Both the position numbers and the translations under genes were made by a program. A DNA stretch of 32,920 bases from Halomonas sp. (GTDB lineage: Bacteria > Pseudomonadota > Gammaproteobacteria > Pseudomonadales > Halomonadaceae), in assembly GCF_011050415.1 (NCBI RefSeq), contig NZ_DRFS01000028.1:1-32920 (forward strand). The letters run 5' to 3'. The notes below the pieces were generated by a model. That model was not told where the DNA came from, did not search any database, and was given only the letters and a program-made list of their open reading frames with translations. Shown piece after piece: positions 1-7,864 of this stretch; positions within the stretch are counted from its first letter, which is position 1, and each line of letters opens with the position of its first letter.

Positions 1-70
1 GATCAACGACTAGCTGTGCTGCTTCGAGCCGGAATTCAGGGCTAAAGTTACGTTTTGGTCTTGTTGCCAT
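1..70 (-). CDS. IS3-family transposase OrfA, N-terminal fragment (cut by window edge)
   Basis: Only 23 codons are visible. They begin ATRPKRNFSPEFRLEAAQLV after the initiator Met, the typical start of the helix-turn-helix OrfA of IS3-family elements (basic residues, then SPEFR-EAA-LV). In this family OrfA binds the IS ends, and a programmed frameshift makes the OrfAB transposase. The rest of the gene lies outside the window, so the subgroup cannot be fixed. Confidence 0.75.
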   Translation of the reverse strand, partial: MATRPKRNFSPEFRLEAAQLVVD

Positions 71-132
71 GCTGCCACCTAGTGATGTCTTGGTGCATAT
101 TAGCACCTCTAATTAGGTGGCCAAATTCACTA
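1..132 (-). mobile_element. IS3-family insertion sequence, 5' end only
   Basis: The left edge of the window cuts through an IS3-type element whose orfA starts at 70 and runs leftward out of the window. The outer end is placed near 132. There GGTGGCCAAATTCACTA (116-132), read on the minus strand, aligns without gaps (about 12 of 17 positions, sharing the block TGGCCACC) with the right-hand element's end at 32786-32802. The exact edge is an estimate. The neighbouring small gene stops only 5 bp away. Confidence 0.7.
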
Positions 133-137
133 TGCCA

Positions 138-455
138 CTACAATCCTGCACCTACTCCTATAAAGCCTTTTGCGCCCGTAAGTTTTTGGTCGCAAAGTGA
201 TATCTCTCCTCGGGTAACACCATTCACGTAGAAATATATCTTAATATTCCTGTTAATTTTTTTTTTTGTAAGGAAAGCTAAGATAGCAATTCCGAAAAAT
301 ATTAGTAAAGCGGAATAAACCTGCTTTAATGTTTCATCATTAACCTCTCCACCTCTTCCAATATTTCCGGTGATAAATACATTTATCCCAGCAGCTATTG
401 CAAGTATTCCAAGAATCAAAAAACCAATATTAATATTTTCTAATAATTTTTTCAT
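138..455 (-). CDS. Small two-helix membrane protein, candidate immunity protein for the Rhs toxin
   Basis: A 105-residue protein not recognised by family. It begins with a lysine-rich start and a hydrophobic stretch (about residues 10-30, FLILGILAIAAGINVFI). A second hydrophobic stretch covers about 46-63, followed by a basic patch TKKKINRN and a short C-terminal tail. Two membrane passes with both ends on the same side are likely. Its ATG overlaps the rhs stop codon as ATGA, so the two are translationally coupled. This is the classical position of the cognate immunity gene behind an Rhs toxin tip. The DNA is AT-rich compared with the rhs core, as is usual for exchangeable toxin/immunity modules. 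The stop codon lies 5 bp from the IS3 end. Immunity function is inferred from position and from the hydrophobic toxin, not from homology. Confidence 0.6.
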   Translation of the reverse strand: MKKLLENINIGFLILGILAIAAGINVFITGNIGRGGEVNDETLKQVYSALLIFFGIAILAFLTKKKINRNIKIYFYVNGVTRGEISLCDQKLTGAKGFIGVGAGL

Positions 456-2233
456 CTTAAAGCCTCTTTGGGGCTGGTTAAAAAGTCGATAAAATAACCT
501 CCAGTACCATAAAAGTCTGGTGTAGGACTGGTTCCTCCAACGGCACCATCAATGAAGTCTAAAGCCGCTCCTTGCACCGCAGGGTTAGCTATTCCGACAG
601 CCGCGCTTGGCGATACGGTTGCCACACTACACATAGCACGTAAACTGAGCTGATTGGCACCTGAAGCTAGGGCGCCGCTTGCGCTTGCTACTGCATTAGT
701 TGTACCAGGTAATACAGCTCCTGCCATAGGTGCACCCAATGCTGCTGAAGCAGCGGGTAGCGTAATATTGTTTCGCGTAGCACCTTGTAAGCCTAATGCA
801 GCGGCGTATTGAGGCTCTTTTGCAAATGCGGACATGCTTGATGGGAACAATGCACCAATACCAGGACGGTAGTCAGTACCTGTCAATAATTGCCCAGCAG
901 CTGTAATTGATGATTCCTGCGGTATTACTGGGACGCGGAATGCAGAGCCAAGACTAATCATTGACGCTCCAAACAAGCCCAGTTGATCCACCATACCTGT
1001 AGGGTTAGTGACGTAGCCATACAGATTCGTGCCGCCGTTTAGCCCGATGGGGTCCTGACTAATATACCGCCCCTGCTGCGGGTCGTAGTAGCGGTGGCGG
1101 TTGTAGTAGAGACCTGATTCTTCGTCGTGCCACTGTCCTTGGAACCGGATAGGTTGGGCGATGTTGCCGCGTTGATTTTTAACTGCGGCCCAATCATCGG
1201 GTTGGGCTTGCCAGCGGGTGTCGCCGCTTGGTGAGACCAGTTGCATTGGCGTACCCAGGGCATCGGTGATATAGGCGCTGACTAATTGGCCTTGCTGAGT
1301 GTCGTCGATTCTCAGCATGGGCACAAAACTGCCCGGCTCATACACCACTGTGGTGCGCTGGTGATCGCTCTCTTCCCGTACGATGCGGTCGCCATCCCAG
1401 CCGTAGTGGGTGGTGGCGGTGGTGCCATCGGGATGGCGTACGGTTTTGCTGATCCGTCGGCCTAGGCCGTCGTAGCGGTAGGTGGCTTCGCGGGTGTCGC
1501 CTTGTTCACTGGCCTGGATGAGGTGTACCAAACGGTTGGCGCCATCATAATCAAGGACTAAACGTTCACCATTTGAGTGCTGCCGTTCAACCAGGTTGCC
1601 CGCACCGTCATAGCGGTAGTGGGTGCCATCGAGTTGGGTCAGTTGGTTGGTGGTGTTCGGCGCGGGGCTATCTGCTTGTGATGCAGCTAACCGATTACCT
1701 GCAGCGTCTACGCTGTAACGGTGGGCGAGATCGCCGTGCTGGCTACCGATTAAGCGACCGGCAGCGTCGTAGCTATAGGCGATAATTTTTGATGCCGACT
1801 CGCCTTGGACGCTTCGGAAGCTCATGCGCCCCAGGGCGTCGTACTGGTATTGCTGTTCACTGGCGGTGCTGTTGGCGCCGCGCAGCGTGAGGTGATTTAG
1901 TTGCCCGAGGCTGGTGTAGCCCCGCTCAAGAACCAGCGGCTGGCTGTGATCACCCGCGCTCATACTTAGGCGGCGCTGGGTCTCCCGGTGCAGGGCATCG
2001 GGTTCCAGGGCGATCTCAAGATTCAGGCTAGGCGCGCTCATGCCGTGTAGGTGGCCGCTACCGTAGGTGTGCCAGTTAAGCGCAGGCAGGTCGCCAAGCT
2101 GGCTGGTCTGGGGCGCGCCGGTGGCGGTGAGGCTGTGCTGATGCTGCCAGCGCCAATCGTTAACTCCTTTTCTGCCTACATGCCGTTGCTGCTCGCCTAT
2201 TAAGAGCTGGGCGTGGTCGTAGCTAAAGATCAC
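452..2233 (-). CDS. Rhs-family C-terminal fragment with polymorphic toxin tip (N-terminally truncated)
   Basis: The 593-residue product holds the last part of an Rhs shell. YD repeats are clear at about 206-219 (YRYDGAGNLVERQH) and 252-264 (YRYDGLGRRISKT). The conserved end of the core is RYYDPQQGRYISQDPIGL at about 381-398, then NLYGYVTNPTGMVDQLGL. Intact Rhs proteins are usually well over 1,000 residues, so the front is missing. In-frame Rhs-like sequence continues upstream to about 2257 (NVTNDHRDV) before a stop at 2270-2272, so the annotated GTG at 2233 is arbitrary. Residues 421-593 form the variable tip: Ala/Gly/Ser-rich and hydrophobic, with no nuclease or ADP-ribosylation motif that I can see. 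This fits a membrane-acting toxin but is not proof. Without a PAAR/N-terminal region it is probably an orphan tip, silent unless recombined onto a full rhs gene. Confidence 0.8.
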   Translation of the reverse strand: MIFSYDHAQLLIGEQQRHVGRKGVNDWRWQHQHSLTATGAPQTSQLGDLPALNWHTYGSGHLHGMSAPSLNLEIALEPDALHRETQRRLSMSAGDHSQPLVLERGYTSLGQLNHLTLRGANSTASEQQYQYDALGRMSFRSVQGESASKIIAYSYDAAGRLIGSQHGDLAHRYSVDAAGNRLAASQADSPAPNTTNQLTQLDGTHYRYDGAGNLVERQHSNGERLVLDYDGANRLVHLIQASEQGDTREATYRYDGLGRRISKTVRHPDGTTATTHYGWDGDRIVREESDHQRTTVVYEPGSFVPMLRIDDTQQGQLVSAYITDALGTPMQLVSPSGDTRWQAQPDDWAAVKNQRGNIAQPIRFQGQWHDEESGLYYNRHRYYDPQQGRYISQDPIGLNGGTNLYGYVTNPTGMVDQLGLFGASMISLGSAFRVPVIPQESSITAAGQLLTGTDYRPGIGALFPSSMSAFAKEPQYAAALGLQGATRNNITLPAASAALGAPMAGAVLPGTTNAVASASGALASGANQLSLRAMCSVATVSPSAAVGIANPAVQGAALDFIDGAVGGTSPTPDFYGTGGYFIDFLTSPKEALR

Positions 2234-2255
2234 GTCGCGGTGGTCATTGGTGACG

Positions 2256-3113
2256 TTAATGATTAACGATCATGGCCAAAGGGAACCACCGGTGACACAC
2301 CTTCAGCACGCATTTTTTCGCGCACCTCTGTGGGAGAAGGGGGGGGAATTCAATCCCGTGCTCAATCATCATATCGCGTAATTGCATATATCCTTCTTGC
2401 TCAGTACCGCTTGTGCCCTGAATGCGATTATGAACTCGCCATGCAGTTGTAACACCCGTTCTTAAACGGATGTTCGGTTCCGCGCCTTGATCAAGTAAAT
2501 AAATAGCAATTTCGGGCTTACTGCCTGTTGTACTGCTATCAAAAGGATTGCTGCCTACTCCTTGTTGTAGCCGATAATGTATATCTGCTCCGCGCTCAAC
2601 CAGTAATTTAACGTGCTCTAAGGTACCACTGGTAATCGTGCTAAAGATAAGAGGATAGTCTTTATCATTGCCCTCGTTATCTGTGGAATCATTGGGTGAG
2701 AGTCCACCGTCCAACATGGCTTCCAGGTAGTGGGTATCTTTATGTCGAAGGGCTTGACCAAGAGGGGTTCCTCCACCTTCGACAGGGCTCTCATTAGGAT
2801 GTACCCCTAACTCAACGAGAGTTCGAACGGCATCGATATTCTCCTGCAGCAGCGCAAACCACATTAGGGTGATCTGTTTGTTGCCACGGGCCTGTAGGTC
2901 AATGCCTTGCTCAGCGCCCTGGCGAAGGGCGGCCATATCATTGCGTTCTATGGCTTCGGCCATTTCAAGCTGAGGGCCGTTAAAAAACTCACTGGCAGTA
3001 TATGAGCGAGACATAAAAATTCCTTCAGATGGTTGGCAACCAGTGATCAATAGACCTACCAATAATACGATTAAGATCGGCATGCGAGATAATTGCCTTT
3101 GTGTGATCCACAT
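2256..3113 (-). CDS. Ankyrin-repeat lipoprotein (T6SS-associated), C-terminus probably frameshifted
   Basis: The start is supported by AGGG six bases before ATG and follows the vgrG stop by 14 bp. A hydrophobic leader with lipobox LITGC (about residues 22-26) predicts a membrane-anchored lipoprotein. The body shows ankyrin-like repeats, including ITLMWFALLQENIDAVRTLV, TPLGQALRHKDTHYLEAMLD and LEHVKLLVERGADIHYRL. Such lipoproteins often lie beside VgrG or Rhs genes and may protect against a periplasmic effector; that role is inferred here. The last 30 or so residues (from LLPQRCAKKC) look out of frame. A run of eight C on the coding strand (2339-2346) precedes them. One extra C would give EFPPPSPTEVREKMRAEG and a stop at 2263-2265, a more natural ending just before the Rhs remnant. 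Confidence 0.75.
   Translation of the reverse strand: MWITQRQLSRMPILIVLLVGLLITGCQPSEGIFMSRSYTASEFFNGPQLEMAEAIERNDMAALRQGAEQGIDLQARGNKQITLMWFALLQENIDAVRTLVELGVHPNESPVEGGGTPLGQALRHKDTHYLEAMLDGGLSPNDSTDNEGNDKDYPLIFSTITSGTLEHVKLLVERGADIHYRLQQGVGSNPFDSSTTGSKPEIAIYLLDQGAEPNIRLRTGVTTAWRVHNRIQGTSGTEQEGYMQLRDMMIEHGIEFPPLLPQRCAKKCVLKVCHRWFPLAMIVNH
2339..2346 (-). repeat. C8 homopolymer at the probable frameshift in the ankyrin lipoprotein gene
   Basis: Eight consecutive G on the plus strand (C on the coding strand). The reading frame before the tract gives a normal ankyrin protein and the frame after it a strange basic/Cys tail, while the neighbouring frame gives a plausible end. It could be a slippage site or a sequencing error. 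Confidence 0.6.
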
Positions 3114-3127
3114 AAAATACCCTTTGG

Positions 3128-4408
3128 CTACTGGCAGTAGTGCCCCGTTGCTTCGGCAAGATGTCGCTGATCAAAAGCTTTCTCCGCCTCCAGGCCGTCA
3201 ACCACTTGTGTCATGCTATGGCGATCTATACGGTTAATGCCGCGTCCCGGTAACTCATAAGGAGTGCCTACCGCGTTGGGTAAGCTTTTTGAGAGCTGTT
3301 GTTGGCCCCATCCGGCAATGCCAGGTGTAGCAAAAATGAGCGTGAGCTGGTTATAGTAGCGGGTCATGCCATTGGCATCGCCCTGCGTCATTCCATCCTC
3401 TTCCAGCGCCTGGGGTTGCTCGCCGTGATGGATGACGCTAATTGCCTGCCAGTCCCGGTTGAGGCGGTCGGTATCGTGATCGGTAAGGGTAAAGCGTGCA
3501 CCAGGGGCGAGCTCGGGCAAGTCGCTTTCCGCTTGGGCGGTGATGACTTCACGACGCAACTGCTCTAAACGAAGTCGGGTAAAGGGCTCGCCGGAGGCGT
3601 CCTGCTTATAACGGCCGGGGTAGTCGTAGTGTTCGTAGTCGGTATTTTGGCCATGGGCTTCTACGTCGTGGCCCAGGTGTTTGTGTAGCTGCGCGTAGGC
3701 GGGGTTTTTAAAGCTGTAATCCTTCAGCGTGGCGGAAGCGGCAGCCACTCGCGCTTTGTGACTAAGCTTGCGTACGTGGCGGGTGGGCGCAGTACCACCA
3801 GCACGGCTGTTATAAGGCCGTTCTCCAAGATTGGTAAGTACCTGAGGGTCATCGGCGAAGACCAGCCGGTGGCTGTTCTCGTCAAATTCATGGAAGTAGA
3901 ACAGGCCCTCTTCCGCGGCCAGGCGTTCGATAAAGGCGAGATCGGTCTCGCGGTACTGCACGCAGTACTCGCGCTCGGCGAGTTCACGATTAACCGCAAA
4001 GCTCACATCGGTAATGCCCCGTTCATCGCACAGGGTATTAATGATAGTGAGCGGGTCGACCTTTTGGAAAATCCGTGAGTTTTGGCGCAGTGAAAGCCGC
4101 CACAAGGCAGGGCGCAATACCAGGGAGTAGAAAGTACGGCGATGGCCGCGGTCGCCCCGGCCAAATTCACTCACCACGCCATGAACCCGGCGCAGCGGTT
4201 CGCCGTCCTGCCAGACGGTCAAGGTGGCTTCGCGATCCAGAAGCTCGGCAGCATCAAGGTTGCCATCCCGGCTGGCGAGATTAAGCGCCAACTCAAAGGG
4301 TTGAGAGAGCGCTTCGCGGTGGGTGAAATCGATGACTGCGATCTCGTCAACGCCGGGTAGCGTTAGGGTGAACTGCAGGCCTGCACTTGCCCCGGTATTT
4401 TCTGCCAT
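3128..4408 (-). CDS. Truncated VgrG (type VI secretion spike), gp27-like part only
   Basis: The N-terminal ~350 residues match VgrG/gp27: FTLTLPGVDEIAVIDFTHREALSQPFEL, the region REATLTVW..RRVHGVVSEF, then YCVQYRETDLAFIERLAAEEGLFYFHEF. The product is 426 residues, whereas VgrG is usually 600 or more. After YYNQLTLI (about residue 353) the expected gp5-like OB fold and needle are absent. They are replaced by a 70-residue tail ending in RHLAEATGHYCQ that I cannot assign. A deletion fusing vgrG to the end of another gene is likely, so the protein cannot form a complete spike. The start has GGAG seven bases upstream. It heads the ankyrin-rhs-immunity cluster and no other T6SS structural gene is in the window. 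Confidence 0.8.
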   Translation of the reverse strand: MAENTGASAGLQFTLTLPGVDEIAVIDFTHREALSQPFELALNLASRDGNLDAAELLDREATLTVWQDGEPLRRVHGVVSEFGRGDRGHRRTFYSLVLRPALWRLSLRQNSRIFQKVDPLTIINTLCDERGITDVSFAVNRELAEREYCVQYRETDLAFIERLAAEEGLFYFHEFDENSHRLVFADDPQVLTNLGERPYNSRAGGTAPTRHVRKLSHKARVAAASATLKDYSFKNPAYAQLHKHLGHDVEAHGQNTDYEHYDYPGRYKQDASGEPFTRLRLEQLRREVITAQAESDLPELAPGARFTLTDHDTDRLNRDWQAISVIHHGEQPQALEEDGMTQGDANGMTRYYNQLTLIFATPGIAGWGQQQLSKSLPNAVGTPYELPGRGINRIDRHSMTQVVDGLEAEKAFDQRHLAEATGHYCQ

Positions 4409-4500
4409 CGCCGCGCTCCATGGATCGTCATCTGCTAATAAGAAACGATCAGAATAGCGACACAGAGGAAGAGCACAACCCCGATAGTATAAGTCACCGT

Positions 4501-4556
4501 AATCTCTTACGCGTTTGTAAGAGATATCTTACAAAATTTTAAGAGATGGCTTACAA
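4501..4556. promoter_or_regulatory. Two tandem 20-bp palindromic operator-like sites upstream of vgrG
   Basis: TTGTAAGAGATATCTTACAA (4515-4534) and TTTTAAGAGATGGCTTACAA (4537-4556) are imperfect palindromes spaced exactly 22 bp apart, about two helical turns. A further half-site, AATCTCTTAC, lies at 4501-4510. The spacing and symmetry suggest cooperative binding of a dimeric repressor in the region between vgrG and the next upstream gene. A TATACT sequence on the minus strand at about 4486-4491 could be the vgrG -10 box. The regulator is unknown and is not encoded nearby. Confidence 0.5.
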
Positions 4557-4640
4557 GCATAAGTGCATTAGTAGAGGGCTAAAGCCAAGCGAGTTGTAGG
4601 AGAATTAAAAGAGATAAGTAAAGAGGCACAAAAGAGAAGG

Positions 4641-5219
4641 TTAAAATGGCATATGCAGTGAAGCGCTTAACATATTGAGGTGGCTGAGAGTGGGAGCATC
4701 GATACGTTCATACTCAAAGCGACTAACCAGACGATTAATGGTCATCGTTGCTCCAAAACCTTGTAGCAGCGCGGTTCCGCTTTCGTCTGCATTGGCTGCA
4801 TAGCTTTCTCCGCGCCATTCTGTGATGCCGGATTTCGCATAAACGCTGAAAGCGCCCATGCGAACACCGGCAACAATGGCACCGCCCAAGCTGAGCGTAT
4901 CCATTACCAGCGGGTTAATAGTGTAAGAGAGGGGGACTTCTTCGCTTTCGCGATAGGCAATTTCAGCGCCGATATCGACTTGGGGTAGCCGCCAAGGGCT
5001 AAAGCCTGCCGTTAGTCTGAAACCACTGGTGTAAGTATCGATACTACTGAGGTCGCTGCCTTCTAAAATAACGCCATTATCAAGCTGCATGAGTTCACTG
5101 TCGGGGGAGGTGTAAGCCATCACCGGCGGGTTATCATTGGCATAGCTAGCGTTAGCATAACTGCTAAACAATGGCGCTGAACAGCAGAGCAGGGTACCTG
5201 CCAAACGTTTTATTGGCAT
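4641..5219 (-). CDS. Small outer-membrane beta-barrel-like protein, function unknown
   Basis: A 192-residue protein with an apparent Sec signal (MPIKRLAGTLLCCSAPLFSSYANA, likely cleavage after ANA). The mature part shows alternating polar/hydrophobic segments typical of a small beta-barrel, such as SGFRLTAGFSPW, VDIGAEIAYRES, GAIVAGVRMGAFSVYAKSGITEW and INRLVSRFEYERI. It ends in Phe (SLHMPF), the usual terminal aromatic recognised by the BAM machinery. Its overall pattern resembles OmpA-like or 'OMP_b-brl' porin-like proteins; I do not recognise a specific family member. AGGTG eight bases upstream supports the start. It is on the same strand as the upstream methyltransferase, 45 bp away, and could be read from the liu operon or independently. 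Confidence 0.6.
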   Translation of the reverse strand: MPIKRLAGTLLCCSAPLFSSYANASYANDNPPVMAYTSPDSELMQLDNGVILEGSDLSSIDTYTSGFRLTAGFSPWRLPQVDIGAEIAYRESEEVPLSYTINPLVMDTLSLGGAIVAGVRMGAFSVYAKSGITEWRGESYAANADESGTALLQGFGATMTINRLVSRFEYERIDAPTLSHLNMLSASLHMPF

Positions 5220-5264
5220 TCCTCGTACACCTATCAGTAGGGTAAAAATGCATGTCTATTTAGA

Positions 5265-6092
5265 CTAGCAACTGACTTGGATTTCCACCACTTTAATTGC
5301 GCCCTGGGCCAGATTATCCACCAAGTTTTTTCCCATCGTTAGGAAACGTTCACCAAATACCCACTGCGGAGATAGCACTGCTTGACGTGGTGTCTGCTCT
5401 TTTTGACGCTGGCGCTGGCGCCATTCAAGGGCGGTATGAGTCCAATCTTCGACGTGCTCAAGGGTAAAATCATTTACCTCAAGCAACTGGTTTAATGCCA
5501 TTAGGGTAAGTAAGTGGGAATGCTCAGCGGAGGCTGCCCATGGCACCGGATAGCGAAGCTGTGCCACATTGGGCCCACTCACCACTTCGTGCATGACGAT
5601 TTGGCCACCGGCGCGGAGCACTCGGCGACTTTCAGCGAGCACCTTGCTGGCATCGGGCATATTTAACAGGCTATGTTGAAACAGCACGGCATCAAAGCTG
5701 TTATTGGCAAATGGCAGGGCGCACGCGTCACCCGTTACCCAGGCAAGCGGTGGCGCATTAGGCTGGTCAACTCGCGAGCTAAGCGCTCTGTTTAACGCGC
5801 TGAATCCAGGGGTAATATCCAGCCCGGTCATCTGAAAACCAAGCGCAGCGCCCTGGCGCATCAACCCACCCAGCCCAGCGCCAATATCCAGTACCTTCAA
5901 ATGCGTTGTAGGGTCTAGGCGTTCAAGCAAACGCGCCGATGCCGCCACGCCGCCAATATGCAGTTGATCCAACGGGGCCAGTTGATGCAGCGTGGGGCCA
6001 TCAGGGTAGTGGGCATCAATTTGAGCCAGCACCTCATCAGCGCGCAAGGCGCGCTGATAGTGGTCTGCTAAACGGTTGGAGGGGGAGTCCAT
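5265..6092 (-). CDS. Class I SAM-dependent methyltransferase at the end of the liu operon
   Basis: A 275-residue protein with a Rossmann methyltransferase core. Motif I is VLDIGAGLGG at residues 67-76, an acidic motif II follows (GLDI, about 91-94), and VTGDACALPFANNSFDAVLFQHSLLNM carries motifs III-IV. VLRAGGQIVMHEVVSG is the UbiE-like post-motif. The front part, LDQLHIGGVAASARLLERL, resembles methyltransferase-11 enzymes acting on small molecules. The substrate cannot be told. It starts 6 bp after the acyl-CoA synthetase stop, so it is almost certainly co-transcribed, although no strong Shine-Dalgarno is visible (AAGAG only). No methylation step is known in leucine catabolism, so its presence here is unexplained. 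Confidence 0.8.
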   Translation of the reverse strand: MDSPSNRLADHYQRALRADEVLAQIDAHYPDGPTLHQLAPLDQLHIGGVAASARLLERLDPTTHLKVLDIGAGLGGLMRQGAALGFQMTGLDITPGFSALNRALSSRVDQPNAPPLAWVTGDACALPFANNSFDAVLFQHSLLNMPDASKVLAESRRVLRAGGQIVMHEVVSGPNVAQLRYPVPWAASAEHSHLLTLMALNQLLEVNDFTLEHVEDWTHTALEWRQRQRQKEQTPRQAVLSPQWVFGERFLTMGKNLVDNLAQGAIKVVEIQVSC

Positions 6093-6098
6093 CGTTGC

Positions 6099-7802
6099 TT
6101 ATGACTCTTGATCCAAACCCAGCTCTTTAATCGAAATTTCGCGCATTCTGAATTTCTGAATCTTGCCGGTAACGGTCATCGGGAATTCGTCAACGAACTT
6201 AAAGTAGCGCGGAATTTTGAAGTGGGTGATTTTACCTTTGCAATACTCGCGCAGCTCTTCGCCGGTCACTTCACCCGCGGTGCTGTTGAGTTTTACCCAG
6301 GCAATCAGCTCTTCACCATACTTCTTATCCGGCACGCCAGTGACCTGTACCTCAGAAATCGCCGGGTGAGCGTACAGAAACTCCTCAATCTCCTTGGGAT
6401 AGACATTCTCACCGCCGCGAATCACCATATCTTTAATACGGCCCACGATCTGGATGTAGCCCTCTTCATCCATGGTGGCCAGATCGCCGGTGTGCATCCA
6501 GCCCGCTTCGTCGATGGCTTCGGTGGTGGCTTTATCGTTGTTCCAGTACTTCAGCATTACGCTATAACCGCGGGTACACAGCTCGCCGATTTCACCCCGG
6601 GGCAGGATGCCACCGTTGCCGGGGTCGACAATTTTGTTCTCTAAGTGAGGCTGGGTGCGGCCGACAGTGGAAACTCGTTTCTCAATGCTGTCGTTAGCAC
6701 CGGTTTGGGTCGAGACCGGGCTGGTTTCGGTCATGCCGTAAGCGATCTGCACGCCCTTCATATTCATCTTGTTGATGACCTGCTTCATGATCTCTGCGGG
6801 GCAAATAGAACCCGCCATAATCCCGGTGCGCAGGGATGAGAGGTCGGTGCTGGGGAAATCAGGGTGATCCAGCTCGGCGATAAACATGGTCGGCACGCCG
6901 TAAAGCGCGGTGGCTTTTTGTTCGTGTACTGCCTTGAGCACTTTGCCGGGGTCGAAGCCTTCATCCGGGTAGATCATAGTGGCGCCGTGGGTGATGCAGC
7001 CCAGGTTACCCATCACCATGCCAAAGCAGTGGTAAAGCGGCACCGGAATCACCAAGCGATCTTCGCTGGTAAAGCCCATGCTCTCCGCCACAAAAAAGCC
7101 GTTATTGAGAATGTTGTGGTGGGAGAGCGTTGCGCCTTTGGGAAAGCCGGTAGTGCCTGAGGTGTACTGGATATTAATGGCGTCATCAAACTGCAGTGTC
7201 GCCTGGAGATCGTCAACATCGGTTTGACTGACCTTGTTAGCCTCGCCCATTAAGTCAGACCAGCGCCACATGCCGCTGAGCTTTGCGCTGCTTAAATTAA
7301 TAATGCATTCAAGGTCAGGCAGTTTTTGCGATTTTAGCTCGCCTTCAGCGCAACTATTAAGTTCGGGTGCCAACTCATACAGCATGGCGCTGTAGTCGGA
7401 GCTTTTGAAACTGTTAGCGGTGACCAAGAAGCGCGCACCAGATTGATTTAGCGCGTACTCCAATTCGTGGGTGCGGTAAGAAGGGTTAATGTTGACCAGG
7501 ATGGCGCCAATTTTGGCAGTGGCGAACTGAGTTAACGTCCATTCGCTGCAGTTGGGCGCCCAGATGGCGACACGGTCGCCCTTGTTAACCCCAATGGAGA
7601 GCAGGGCGCGGGCACAGCGGTTAACCTCTTCCTGAAGCTGGCGATAGCTCCAGTGGATATTTTGATGCAGCACAATGAGCGCATCGTTATCGGCATACTG
7701 AGTGGCGATTTGGTCAAATTTGTCGCCAATGGTCATGCCCAGCAGCGGCTTGTCCGCCATGCTGCTGGAGTAACTAGGTGCAGTGAGTGCTGGTGAAGAC
7801 AT
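6099..7802 (-). CDS. AMP-forming acyl-CoA synthetase of the leucine-degradation operon
   Basis: A 567-residue ANL-superfamily adenylate-forming enzyme. The phosphate-binding loop YTSGTTGFPKGA is at 213-224, and the adenine/AMP region AYGMTETSPVS is near 358. The hinge region is GWMHTGDLATMDEEGYIQIVGRIKDMVIRGGENVYPKEIEE, and the catalytic A10 lysine lies in TGKIQK (Lys547). It activates a carboxylic acid with ATP and CoA. The close match in layout to ACSF2-type medium-chain synthetases and the placement behind liuE suggest activation of isovalerate, acetoacetate or related short acids feeding the pathway; the exact substrate is inferred. A GGAG-type ribosome site precedes the ATG, and 62 bp separate it from liuE. 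Confidence 0.88.
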   Translation of the reverse strand: MSSPALTAPSYSSSMADKPLLGMTIGDKFDQIATQYADNDALIVLHQNIHWSYRQLQEEVNRCARALLSIGVNKGDRVAIWAPNCSEWTLTQFATAKIGAILVNINPSYRTHELEYALNQSGARFLVTANSFKSSDYSAMLYELAPELNSCAEGELKSQKLPDLECIINLSSAKLSGMWRWSDLMGEANKVSQTDVDDLQATLQFDDAINIQYTSGTTGFPKGATLSHHNILNNGFFVAESMGFTSEDRLVIPVPLYHCFGMVMGNLGCITHGATMIYPDEGFDPGKVLKAVHEQKATALYGVPTMFIAELDHPDFPSTDLSSLRTGIMAGSICPAEIMKQVINKMNMKGVQIAYGMTETSPVSTQTGANDSIEKRVSTVGRTQPHLENKIVDPGNGGILPRGEIGELCTRGYSVMLKYWNNDKATTEAIDEAGWMHTGDLATMDEEGYIQIVGRIKDMVIRGGENVYPKEIEEFLYAHPAISEVQVTGVPDKKYGEELIAWVKLNSTAGEVTGEELREYCKGKITHFKIPRYFKFVDEFPMTVTGKIQKFRMREISIKELGLDQES

Positions 7803-7864
7803 GTTGAGACTCTCCGATGTTTTTCTTGTCCGAACGGGAAGGCAGAGAATAGTTAGCTGCGTTT

